A DNA stretch of 24,316 nt, taken from positions 1-24,316 of the forward strand of contig JAUPLV010000008.1 of the NCBI GenBank assembly GCA_030836725.1, given 5' to 3'. Below, piece by piece: positions 14,404 through 21,300 of this stretch. A program made the position numbers and the translations under genes. The number at the start of each line of letters is the position of its first letter. Position 1 is the first letter of the stretch. Source of the stretch: Pseudomonadota bacterium (GTDB taxonomy: Bacteria > Pseudomonadota > Gammaproteobacteria > Burkholderiales > Thiobacillaceae). Below the pieces are notes generated by a model that made no database searches, had not been told where the DNA came from, and saw only the letters and a list, made by a program, of their open reading frames with translations.

Positions 14404-15230
14404 GGCTTCTCTCCTTTTGTCGGGGGCGATACTTCATTGATTGTAGGCGTTTGCTGGAAGGAGGCGAGCCAGGCGGCCAGTTCGTCGAGTGCGCGGCCGA
14501 CGGCCTGACTGGACGCCTTTGCCGCGCCTGCGGCATCGTAGGTCGCCGCCGCAACCTGCTGCTCGAAGACGCGGCGCCCCAGCAGCTTGCGCTGCTTCAG
14601 GTCCACCAGCTCGGCGCGCAGCAGCAGCCGCACCTGGCCGGGCTCGCTGGCGGCGTCGTGATAGAACTCGACCAGCTCGGTATCCAGCAGCAGGTCGGCA
14701 CGCACATGGCTGCCGACGGCAGTGACTTGCCAGGCGCCCTGAAGATCGAGGCGGTTGCGCATCAGCTCGGCGAAGCGCTTGCCGGGACGCTCGGTCCAGC
14801 GGGCGAACCGGTATTGCGCGCGGGTGCCGGCGCTGCGGCTGAAAACGAGCTGGTCGGTGTCGTAAAAGCTGCCGCTGACGGTATCAAGCACCAGCAGGGT
14901 TGGGGCATACGATTCCACACGCGCTTTAGCACGTAGTGGATCGGAGTCCTTTAGGGCATACGATTCCACACGCGCTTCAGCGCGTAGTGGATCGGAGTCC
15001 TTTAGGGCATACGATTCCACACGCGCTTCAGCGCGTAGTGGATCGGAGTCCTTTAGGGCATGCGGTCTTTCACGGGCTTCGGCGCGATCCTGGACGGATG
15101 CCGCGGCCGGCGCCGGCGCACTGTCATTCAGTACGTAATACACCACGGCGGGCGAGTTCGGACGGTCGCCGAAATTGACGCAGCCCGCGAGCGCCATGCT
15201 CAGCGCGGCAAGAACAAGGGCTGGCTTCAT
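14400..15230 (-). CDS. ABC-type transport auxiliary lipoprotein (PqiC-like)
   Basis: The 276-residue protein has a lipoprotein signal with lipobox LAGC (C17) and the ABC_trans_aux (PqiC-like) fold: an early YYVL strand, then LLVLDTVSGSFYDTDQLVFS, and YRFARWTERPGKRFAELM. Such lipoproteins link MCE proteins to the outer membrane. Its ATG overlaps the MlaD stop by 4 nt, which places it in the transport operon. The odd feature is an insertion of three copies of ALKDSDPLRAEARVESY plus a degenerate fourth copy at about residues 48-108, between the first strand and the rest of the domain, encoded by a 51-bp DNA repeat. Confidence 0.88.
   Translation of the reverse strand: MKPALVLAALSMALAGCVNFGDRPNSPAVVYYVLNDSAPAPAAASVQDRAEARERPHALKDSDPLRAEARVESYALKDSDPLRAEARVESYALKDSDPLRAKARVESYAPTLLVLDTVSGSFYDTDQLVFSRSAGTRAQYRFARWTERPGKRFAELMRNRLDLQGAWQVTAVGSHVRADLLLDTELVEFYHDAASEPGQVRLLLRAELVDLKQRKLLGRRVFEQQVAAATYDAAGAAKASSQAVGRALDELAAWLASFQQTPTINEVSPPTKGEKP
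14903..15062. repeat. 51-bp palindromic tandem repeat inside the lipoprotein gene
   Basis: Three full units start at 14903, 14954 and 15005 (exact 51-bp period), and the start of a fourth lies at 15056-15062. Copies 2 and 3 appear identical, while copy 1 has small changes (TTTAGCAC for TTCAGCGC). Each unit has an internal near-palindrome GATTCCACACGCGCT / AGCGCGTAGTGGATC around a 2-nt loop. Because 51 is a multiple of three, the frame is kept (17 residues per unit). A degenerate protein-level copy (AEARERPHALKDSD) continues to about 15090. Confidence 0.88.
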
Positions 15231-16174
15231 GGCAGTTTTTCTCCGGGGCCGAGTTGCTGCGGGGCGGGGCCGAACAGGATGTCGCGCGGATTGGACAGGT
15301 TCTGCCCGGCGGTGGTGAGCGCGTCGGCGCTGGTGCGCACATCGCGGCTGACGTTGGTCAGTTCCAGCGCGCCGGTTTCGGTAAGCATCTGGATTTGCCC
15401 GGAAACCAGGCTGGCCTCGCGCTGCAGTTTTTCCATCGCGACGACGGACTCCTTCAGCGCGGCGTCGGCGTTTTTCCCGACGCCGACGATGCTGCCCTCG
15501 GCACGGGTGGCGGCCTGGCTGATGCTGGCGCCGGCGAAGCGGAATTCATCGGAGACATCGCGGATTCCCTGGACCACGGCCTCGAGGCTTTTCGCGTTGG
15601 CGGCAAGATGGCCCGACAGTTCGTTGAGATTGGCCAGAGTCTGCGAGATCGAGCGCTGGTTTTCGTCGGACAGCAGCGTGTTCATCCGTTCCAGAACCTG
15701 CGCGCCGTTTTCCGCCAGCCGGGACACCGCGGTGGCGACCTTGTCGATGTCGGAGCTGCCCTCGGCGATGACGGGATAGCGTTCGCCGCTAGGCGCCGTA
15801 TCGAGCAAGGGCGCGTCGGCGGGGCCGTTGTTGATCTCGACGGCCGCGATGCCGGTCACCAGATTGCGCTTGATGTAGGCTTCGGCCCCCTCGCGCACCG
15901 GCACCCCCGCGTCGATGCGCGCGGTGACGCTGACGGCTTCGTCGCCTCCGGTGGCGAAACGGTAGCTGCCGACCACGCCGACCTTGATCCCGCGCATCTT
16001 GACCGGGCTGCCGACCGCCAGGCCGTCGAGCGACTGCTGCCTGTAATTGATGGTGTAGGTTTGATAGGCGATGTGATCCGCTCCGCCCGCCAGCCACATG
16101 ATGGCCAGCGCCATCAGCGCCATGACCGCGGTCACCAGGATGCCCACGAGGGTGTAGCGGCCTTCAGTTTCCAT
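15227..16174 (-). CDS. mlaD: MlaD-like MCE domain protein
   Basis: The 315-residue protein has one N-terminal membrane helix (about 7-30), an MCE domain (about 36-115, with YRQQSLDGLAVGSPVKMRGIKVGVV), and a long helical tail (about 145-300) likely to form a coiled-coil tube or needle. MCE proteins form hexameric periplasmic lipid conduits fed by MlaE/MlaF-type transporters. The ATG at 16174 (METEGRYTLVG) is chosen because the membrane helix follows directly. A longer frame adds only a basic stretch. It overlaps the ATPase gene by 11 nt and the lipoprotein gene by 4 nt. It is longer than E. coli MlaD (~183) because of the helical tail, as in PqiB-like or plant TGD2-like proteins. Confidence 0.9.
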   Translation of the reverse strand: METEGRYTLVGILVTAVMALMALAIMWLAGGADHIAYQTYTINYRQQSLDGLAVGSPVKMRGIKVGVVGSYRFATGGDEAVSVTARIDAGVPVREGAEAYIKRNLVTGIAAVEINNGPADAPLLDTAPSGERYPVIAEGSSDIDKVATAVSRLAENGAQVLERMNTLLSDENQRSISQTLANLNELSGHLAANAKSLEAVVQGIRDVSDEFRFAGASISQAATRAEGSIVGVGKNADAALKESVVAMEKLQREASLVSGQIQMLTETGALELTNVSRDVRTSADALTTAGQNLSNPRDILFGPAPQQLGPGEKLP

Positions 16175-16931
16175 GCACGGTTTCCTCTTGCGACGAGCGC
16201 GCGGCAAAGTAGTCGCGCAGCCACGGATCGTCGATGGTTTTCAGTTCGGCGACGGTTCCGCTGCCGAGCACGCGGCCGTCCGACAGCACGACAATGCGGT
16301 CGACAATTGAAAATAGCGTATCCAGGTCGTGAGTGACAAGGAATACGGTGAGGCCGAGGCTGTCGGCCAGCAGGCGGATCAGCGCGTCGAAGGCGCGCGC
16401 GGAAATCGGATCGAGCCCAGATGTCGGCTCGTCCAGGAACAGCAGTTCGGGATCGAGCGCCAGCGCCCGCGCCAGCGCCACGCGCTTGCGCATGCCGCCC
16501 GAGAGTTCGCTCGGGCGTTTTCCGGCGACATCCGCGGGCAGCCCGGCCAGGGCGAGCTTGAGGCGCGCAAGCTTGCGGCAGGCGGCAGGCGGCAGGCTGG
16601 TGTGCTCGAACAGCGGGGTGGCGACGTTGTCCTCCACGTTCAGCGAGGAGAACAGCGCGCCATCCTGAAACAGCACGCCGAAGCGCCTGCGCAGCGCGTT
16701 CATCTGCTCCGGGGTGCTGTCCCACACCGATTGCCCGAACAGTTCGATGCGGCCCGCCCGCGGTTTCAGCAGGCCGATGATTTCGCGCATCAGCACCGAC
16801 TTGCCGGAACCGCTGCCGCCGATCAGCGCGATGACCTCGCCTCGTCCGACCGTCATGTCGAGGTCGCGATGGATGCTGCGTCCGCCGAGCGTGGTGACGA
16901 GGCCGCGGACTTCGATGACGGATTCGCGCAT
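16164..16931 (-). CDS. mlaF: MlaF-like ABC transporter ATPase
   Basis: The 255-residue protein has all ABC ATPase motifs: Walker A GGSGSGKS (38-45), Q-loop Q89 in VLFQDGALF, signature LSGGM (143-147), Walker B LLFLDE (163-168), and switch His H201 in LVTHDLDTL. The LFQDGALFSSLNVEDNV segment is typical of the MlaF/Ttg2A group. It should energise phospholipid movement through the MlaE-type permease. The ATG at 16931 shares one base with the permease stop (TGATG-type junction), so the two subunits are coupled. MlaD follows with an 11-nt overlap. Confidence 0.93.
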   Translation of the reverse strand: MRESVIEVRGLVTTLGGRSIHRDLDMTVGRGEVIALIGGSGSGKSVLMREIIGLLKPRAGRIELFGQSVWDSTPEQMNALRRRFGVLFQDGALFSSLNVEDNVATPLFEHTSLPPAACRKLARLKLALAGLPADVAGKRPSELSGGMRKRVALARALALDPELLFLDEPTSGLDPISARAFDALIRLLADSLGLTVFLVTHDLDTLFSIVDRIVVLSDGRVLGSGTVAELKTIDDPWLRDYFAARSSQEETVHGN

Positions 16932-18025
16932 CAGATATCCAGTTGTACGAACAGCACGGCGAAAATGGCGTTGAGGATGATGATCGCGACCAGGCTCTGC
17001 ACCACGGTGGAGGTGGTGTGATCGCCCACGCTGCGCGCGTCGCGGCTGACCGACAGCCCCATGCGACAGGCAATCAGCGCGATGAAAACGGCAAATACCG
17101 GCGCCTTTGCCAGTCCCACCAGCAGGGTTTTCAGTTCCATCACCTCGACAACCCGGTCGATGAACATGCGGCCGGAAATATCGAGCTGTTGCGCGGACAC
17201 CAGCATGCCGCCGGCTATCCCGGCGATGTCGCCGATGAAAACCAGCAACGGCATGGCGATGAGCAGCGCAATGAAGCGCGGAATCACCAGCACCACCAGC
17301 GGCGACAGGCCCAGCGTGGTGATGGCGTCGATTTCTTCGGTGACCTTCATGGTTCCGATCTGCGCGGTGATGGCGGCGCCGGTGCGCCCCGCCACCAGCA
17401 CCGCGACGATCACCGGCGAGATCTCGCGCAGGATCGCCATCAGCAGGCCGTCGACGACAAAGATGTTGGCGCCGTATTGCTGCGCCTGCGAGCCCAGCAG
17501 GTAGGCGAAGACCACGCCAAGCAGAAACAGCATGCCGGCCACGATGGGAATCGCGCCGACGAACACCGATCGCACCTGGGCGCCGAATTCCCGCCAGCGC
17601 CAGCGCCCTGGGGCCGGGGCCAGCGCCAGCAACTCGATGAACAGGCGGCCGACGAAATCGAGCAGGCCGATGACGTGCCCCCAAATCGCCAGGGTGCCGC
17701 GCCCGGTCAGTTCGAGCAGGCCTTCGCGGCGTGGAACGGCCTCCGCGGTGGTGGCCGCGAAGTGCTGCGCCACCAGCTTGAACATGTCCAGATGCCGCGG
17801 CTGGAAAGCGCGCAGTTCGGGCATCGGGCCGCCGGCCTGCGGCCGGGCAGCGGCGAGCAGCAGCCAGGCGCCGTTGGTGTCGAGCCGGGTGACGCCGGCG
17901 CCGTCGACGATGCGCACGGTCTTGCCGGCCAGGTCGGGCAGCGCGGGCGCGGCATCGGCATCCCATGCGCCGCTGGCGATCAGCGCGCCCTCTGCTTCGT
18001 CGAAGTGCGCGCTTGCTCCCGTCAT
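16931..18025 (-). CDS. mlaE: MlaE-like ABC permease with N-terminal STAS-like domain
   Basis: The 364-residue protein is longer than E. coli MlaE (~260) because of an N-terminal ~90-residue STAS/MlaB-like part (VRIVDGAGVTRLDTNGAWLLLAAAR). The permease core follows with about five membrane helices and the family signature ISPVIVAVLVAGRTGAAITAQIGTMKVTEEIDA. In E. coli the STAS protein MlaB is separate. Here it appears fused. With MlaF and MlaD this should make an inner-membrane phospholipid transporter. No MlaC-like periplasmic carrier is in the cluster. The ATG at 18025 overlaps the metA stop by 4 nt. Confidence 0.92.
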   Translation of the reverse strand: MTGASAHFDEAEGALIASGAWDADAAPALPDLAGKTVRIVDGAGVTRLDTNGAWLLLAAARPQAGGPMPELRAFQPRHLDMFKLVAQHFAATTAEAVPRREGLLELTGRGTLAIWGHVIGLLDFVGRLFIELLALAPAPGRWRWREFGAQVRSVFVGAIPIVAGMLFLLGVVFAYLLGSQAQQYGANIFVVDGLLMAILREISPVIVAVLVAGRTGAAITAQIGTMKVTEEIDAITTLGLSPLVVLVIPRFIALLIAMPLLVFIGDIAGIAGGMLVSAQQLDISGRMFIDRVVEVMELKTLLVGLAKAPVFAVFIALIACRMGLSVSRDARSVGDHTTSTVVQSLVAIIILNAIFAVLFVQLDI

Positions 18026-19083
18026 TCGAGTCCCAGGGGATTGTTCGGGTCGATGCCCGGCATGAAAGGCAAGCCGCGCTCGCGGTGGGTGACCTGATAG
18101 ACGCAGCCGATCCAGTTTCCGATCACCGCTTCGGCGGTGTCGTGCCAGGTGTTGTCGAGCAGCGGCAGCAGGTGCGCCTCGGGGAAAGCCAGCGTCTCGC
18201 CCGCCTGCATGCGGCTGCCGAACTCGGCCAGAAGCGCCTGCGCCTGCGGGTTGAAGTAGCGCGCCGGAAACGGCGGAAACGGCGGAAACGCGGGCAGCTT
18301 GCCGGCGGCGGCCAGCAGCAGGTCGCGCTTGTACTCCTTCAGCAGCGACACTGTGTCGTATTCGGGATGCCCCTGGAAGAACACGGTCCTGAGGCCATCG
18401 CGGCTCACCGCCAGATGCACGCCGGCGTCCGCGCTTTCGACCAGCACCTTGACCCCGGCCGCCTCGAACTGCGCGCGCGACACGTCGTTCCAGCGCGAAT
18501 GCGGCACGTCGAAGCGGGTGTTGACGTCGGCCACCAGCGGATGGCGTCCCTCGGTGACGCGATGCTCGAACACGCCCCAGATTTTTTGCGGCTGCTTCAC
18601 CCGCGTCTGGCCGTGGCGGAACTGCATCACCGCATGGGTGGCGAGGCAGGAGCACAGGGTCGAGGTAACGTTATCCCACGCCCAGTCGATCACCTCGATC
18701 AGCGGTTGCCAGAACGGCTCGTCGGCAAGGTTGGGATGGCTGACGTTGGCGCCGGTGATGATGAGCGCGTCCAGCCCGGCCTCGCGGATGGCGTCGAAGG
18801 ATTCGTAGAACCGCGCGATATGCGCCTGCGCCTTGTCCCCGCGCGGCAGCGTCGGCAGGGTGAAGGGGTGCATGTAGAACTGCGCGATCGGGTTGGATTC
18901 GCCGACCAGACGGTAGAACTGCCGCTCGGTCGCCTCCAGCGCCGCATCCGGCATCATGTTCAGGAGGCCGACGTGCAGTTCGCGGATTTCCTGGTTGGCC
19001 GCGCGCTCGGTCGACAGCACGGTGATGCCGTCATGCCGCAGACGGTCGAAGGTGGGCAGGGCGTTATGCGCGACCAGCGGCAT
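18022..19083 (-). CDS. metA: Homoserine O-acyltransferase, MetA family
   Basis: The 353-residue enzyme acylates homoserine, the entry to methionine synthesis. The catalytic Cys lies in TLCSCLATHAV (C146), and the His-Glu pair lies in FFQGHPEYD (H239, E241), as in MetA. N-terminal LNMMPDAALEATERQFYRLV and C-terminal VYQVTHRERGLPFMPGIDP also match. Whether it uses succinyl- or acetyl-CoA cannot be settled, because the region after ITGA (NVSHPNLADEPFW) differs from E. coli MetA. ATG at 19083 has an AGGGGA ribosome-binding site contributed by a heptamer repeat. It overlaps the ATPase gene by 20 nt and mlaE by 4 nt. A 9-bp triplication encodes FPPFPPFPA. Confidence 0.9.
   Translation of the reverse strand: MPLVAHNALPTFDRLRHDGITVLSTERAANQEIRELHVGLLNMMPDAALEATERQFYRLVGESNPIAQFYMHPFTLPTLPRGDKAQAHIARFYESFDAIREAGLDALIITGANVSHPNLADEPFWQPLIEVIDWAWDNVTSTLCSCLATHAVMQFRHGQTRVKQPQKIWGVFEHRVTEGRHPLVADVNTRFDVPHSRWNDVSRAQFEAAGVKVLVESADAGVHLAVSRDGLRTVFFQGHPEYDTVSLLKEYKRDLLLAAAGKLPAFPPFPPFPARYFNPQAQALLAEFGSRMQAGETLAFPEAHLLPLLDNTWHDTAEAVIGNWIGCVYQVTHRERGLPFMPGIDPNNPLGLE
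18263..18289. repeat. 9-bp tandem triplication in metA
   Basis: Three adjacent units (GCCGGAAAC, GGCGGAAAC, GGCGGAAAC) encode Phe-Pro-Pro/Ala repeats in a loop between the conserved LLLAAAGKLPA and RYFNPQAQ segments. The period keeps the reading frame. Confidence 0.75.
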
Positions 19084-19963
19084 GCGCTTCCCCTGACTCC
19101 TGACTCCTAACCCCTGACCCCTTGCGCGCAATGGCCGTTTCCAGCAGCGCCAGAAAATCGCGCTCGTCGCGCACCTGCGCCACTTCCTGCGAGGTCACCG
19201 TGTAGCCATGCGGCTGGGCGATCGCCTCGTAGCGCGGGATGCGCGAATGGAACAGACGCGGAAAAACCCAGCGTGCGAAGTCGTTCGGTTCGATCTGGGC
19301 GACGAATTCGAGGCCTTTTTCCTTCAGATAAACCGGCAGCTGCTCGGCCAGAAACGCCGGACGGAAATACAGCGGCTTGGGGTCGGACTGCGCGCGCCTG
19401 ATCAGCGTGTCCTCTTCCTCGCGGGTGGTGGTCTGGATGTAAAGGATCAGCGTGTGCTCGGCCAGCAGTTCGACCACGCCGGGTTCGCCCAGCTCGCACA
19501 GGCTGCCGCCGACGTCGTTGACGAAGTGCGGGTAGCCGTAGATTTCCTGGCCCTTGCGGATGAACCCCGGAACGTCGCGCATGGCGGCGATTTCGGCGTC
19601 GCGATACGCGGCCTGGCGGCGCGAGAACTCGTCCAGCGGCAGCCCGCCCCACTCCGGCCCGCCGAGCTTGCCGACGAAAGTGAGCACCGGCCCCAGGTCG
19701 TGGATCTTGATGTTGTTCTTGATGTCGATCCAGTCGCGCCGCAGCAGGTCGCGCAGAAATGGCACCTGCATCGCCTGCTGCTTGATGATGTCGAGAATCG
19801 GCTCGTCGAGGTAGCGCGTGCCGATGCGGTAGTCGCCTGAAAAGTGAAACCAGTCGTGGCCGCGCAGCATGCTTGAAATATGCGTCTTGCCAACGCCGGA
19901 CATGCCGAGCAGGGTAATGCGCTTGGTCGGCCAGGCGCGGAAGGATTCGGGTGTGAAATGCAT
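19064..19963 (-). CDS. P-loop ATPase of unknown function
   Basis: The 299-residue protein has an N-terminal Walker A motif GMSGVGKT (20-27) after a basic strand (KRITLLG), so it should bind ATP or GTP. Later conserved-looking pieces are FSGDYRIGTRYLDEPI, IHDLGPVLTFVGKLGGPEWGGLP and FVNDVGGSLCELGEPGVVELL. The fold looks like a nucleotide kinase or adenylate-kinase-like ATPase. The substrate is unknown. The start at 19963 has an AGGAAA ribosome-binding site. The last ~20 residues (GSGVRSQESGEAHAAGRA) come from a tandem repeat and read into metA, so the original C-terminus may have been different. It is the first gene of the minus-strand operon. Confidence 0.8.
   Translation of the reverse strand: MHFTPESFRAWPTKRITLLGMSGVGKTHISSMLRGHDWFHFSGDYRIGTRYLDEPILDIIKQQAMQVPFLRDLLRRDWIDIKNNIKIHDLGPVLTFVGKLGGPEWGGLPLDEFSRRQAAYRDAEIAAMRDVPGFIRKGQEIYGYPHFVNDVGGSLCELGEPGVVELLAEHTLILYIQTTTREEEDTLIRRAQSDPKPLYFRPAFLAEQLPVYLKEKGLEFVAQIEPNDFARWVFPRLFHSRIPRYEAIAQPHGYTVTSQEVAQVRDERDFLALLETAIARKGSGVRSQESGEAHAAGRA
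19092..19119. repeat. Heptanucleotide tandem repeat at the ATPase/metA junction
   Basis: Four 7-bp units lie in a row: CCTGACT, CCTGACT, CCTAACC, CCTGACC. They are inside the 3' end of the P-loop ATPase gene (encoding GSGVRSQES) and supply the G-rich ribosome-binding site of metA on the minus strand. Seven is not a multiple of three, so a change in copy number would shift the ATPase C-terminus. Confidence 0.7.
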
Positions 19964-20029
19964 GGTTCGGGTTTCCTGAAGTTAACGCGAAGCCTACCGA
20001 AAAGCCATCCAATTAAAAAGGGCACTTCC

Positions 20030-20057
20030 CGGACACCCCGTTCGATCGGGGCATAAT
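20030..20057 (+). promoter_or_regulatory. Probable yceH promoter
   Basis: CGGACA (20030-20035) and CATAAT (20052-20057) are spaced by 16 bp and lie 30 bp upstream of the yceH ATG. They resemble sigma-70 -35 and -10 hexamers (4 and 5 of 6 matches). The call rests on inspection only. Confidence 0.45.
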
Positions 20058-20087
20058 CGCCCTCTCGACATCATACGCAACCTGACC

Positions 20088-20762
20088 ATGGCCTCCTCCC
20101 ACCTGCCCATCCTGTCGCTGCTTGAAACCCGCGTCCTCGGCGTGCTGTGCGAGAAACAGCACACCGTGCCCGACACCTATCCCCTGTCGCTCAACGCTCT
20201 GGTGGCTGGCTGCAACCAGAAGACCAGCCGGCATCCGATCATCGAGGCCAGCGAAGCCGAGGTGCTGTCCGCCATCGACAGCCTCAAGGGTCCCGCCCTG
20301 GTGATCGAAACCAGCGGCGGCCGCGTCACCCGCTACGCCCACAACATGGAACGCGGCCTGCGCCTGCCGTCGCAGTCCATCGCCCTGCTCACCGCGCTGA
20401 TGCTGCGCGGCCCGCAGACCGCGGGCGAGCTACGCATCAATAGCGAGCGCCTGCACCGCTTCGCCGACATCTCGGCGGTGGAAGGGTTTCTGCAGGAACT
20501 GGCCGAGCGCCCGGAAGGCGCGATGGTGGTCGAGCTGCCGCGCCAGCCCGGCTCGCGCGAGAACCGCTGGGCGCATCTGCTCAGCGGCGCGCCCGAGGTC
20601 GAGACCGCCCCGGTCGCCCACTCGGCGGCCGGAACGGGCGCGGACGTCGGCATAAGCGAGATCGCCGCGCTCAAGGCCAATGTGGCGCGGCTGGAAACCG
20701 AAGTCGATGCCCTCAAACGCCTGGTCGGAAAGCTGTGCGCCGAGCTCGGGGTCGCGGACTGA
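20088..20762 (+). CDS. yceH: UPF0502 (DUF480) protein YceH
   Basis: The 224-residue protein matches the YceH family: LLETRVLGVLCEKQHTVPDTYPLSLNALVAGCNQKTSR at the start, then RVTRYAHNM, and LLMLRGPQTAGELR-like ALMLRGPQTAGELRINSERLH. The fold is two winged-helix domains, so DNA binding is possible but no regulatory role is established. The C-terminal ~30 residues form a short coiled coil (IAALKANVARLETEVDALKRLV). It is divergent from the ATPase gene and stands alone, with a terminator-like hairpin after the stop. Confidence 0.93.
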   Translation: MASSHLPILSLLETRVLGVLCEKQHTVPDTYPLSLNALVAGCNQKTSRHPIIEASEAEVLSAIDSLKGPALVIETSGGRVTRYAHNMERGLRLPSQSIALLTALMLRGPQTAGELRINSERLHRFADISAVEGFLQELAERPEGAMVVELPRQPGSRENRWAHLLSGAPEVETAPVAHSAAGTGADVGISEIAALKANVARLETEVDALKRLVGKLCAELGVAD

Positions 20763-20789
20763 AGGGATCGTTCAGAAGGCCTGCCTGCC

Positions 20790-20839
20790 GCAGGGTCTGG
20801 CCGCCATGAACCGGCCCGACCTGCGACGGGCTATTTTTT
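20790..20839 (+). terminator. Imperfect hairpin terminator after yceH
   Basis: GCAGGGTCTGGCC (from 20790) pairs imperfectly with GGCCCGACCTGC (20813-20824), and a run of six T follows at 20834-20839. The T-run overlaps the last codons of the convergent coiled-coil gene. Confidence 0.5.
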
Positions 20840-21121
20840 GATCCGGGATTTGGCGGATTCGATCGCCTCGCCGATGGCCTCCCAGGCCAACTCGACGCCG
20901 GCCTTCAAATCCTGCCAGGCGCCCTCACCCGCGTCGCGAAGAGAATCCAGCTTGGCCCGGGCCTCGTCCTGCCTGGCCCGCAATGCCTCGATCTGCTTGT
21001 GGTAAGCGTCGCGCGCCTCGGCTTCGACATGCTCGGCCCGTTCTTCAAGGGCGTCGATTTCAGCCTTCCCCTTGTCCAGCAGGGAATGCATCTTGCGAAC
21101 ATATTCATCCCTTGTGCTCAT
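20831..21121 (-). CDS. Small coiled-coil protein, Sll1863 stress-response-like
   Basis: The 96-residue protein is almost wholly helical and charged. Heptad-rich sequence (KAEIDALEERAEHVEAEARDAYHKQIEALRARQDEARAKL) is followed by an amphipathic helix WQDLKAGVELAWEAIGEAIESA. This layout matches small proteins named as the Sll1863 stress-response family in betaproteobacteria. The molecular function is unknown. ATG at 21121 is chosen because an AAGGAG ribosome-binding site sits 6 nt upstream and homology starts at MSTRDEYV. There is no signal peptide. It is a monocistronic gene. Confidence 0.78.
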   Translation of the reverse strand: MSTRDEYVRKMHSLLDKGKAEIDALEERAEHVEAEARDAYHKQIEALRARQDEARAKLDSLRDAGEGAWQDLKAGVELAWEAIGEAIESAKSRIKK

Positions 21122-21300
21122 AACCGTCTCCTTTGAAATGTGATGAATGTACTCCATCGAATGCTCAAGCCCGCCTAAATAAGCATGGACGTTGCCGATA
21201 ATGCCACGCCCTGGCCGAATCCACGCGGTATCGAACGGCACGAAGGGCATCCGGCCCTCCAGGATTCGGGCACGGCGCCGAAGTCTCCCGGCAAGGCATT

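Noticed and set aside
14903..15062. The 51-bp repeat as a CRISPR array
   Set aside because: The units are directly adjacent with no unique spacers, lie inside a coding frame, and no cas genes are nearby.
21122..21250. N-terminal extension of the coiled-coil protein
   Set aside because: The frame is open, but a good ribosome-binding site and the family start are at 21121, and the upstream translation has no helical or signal character.
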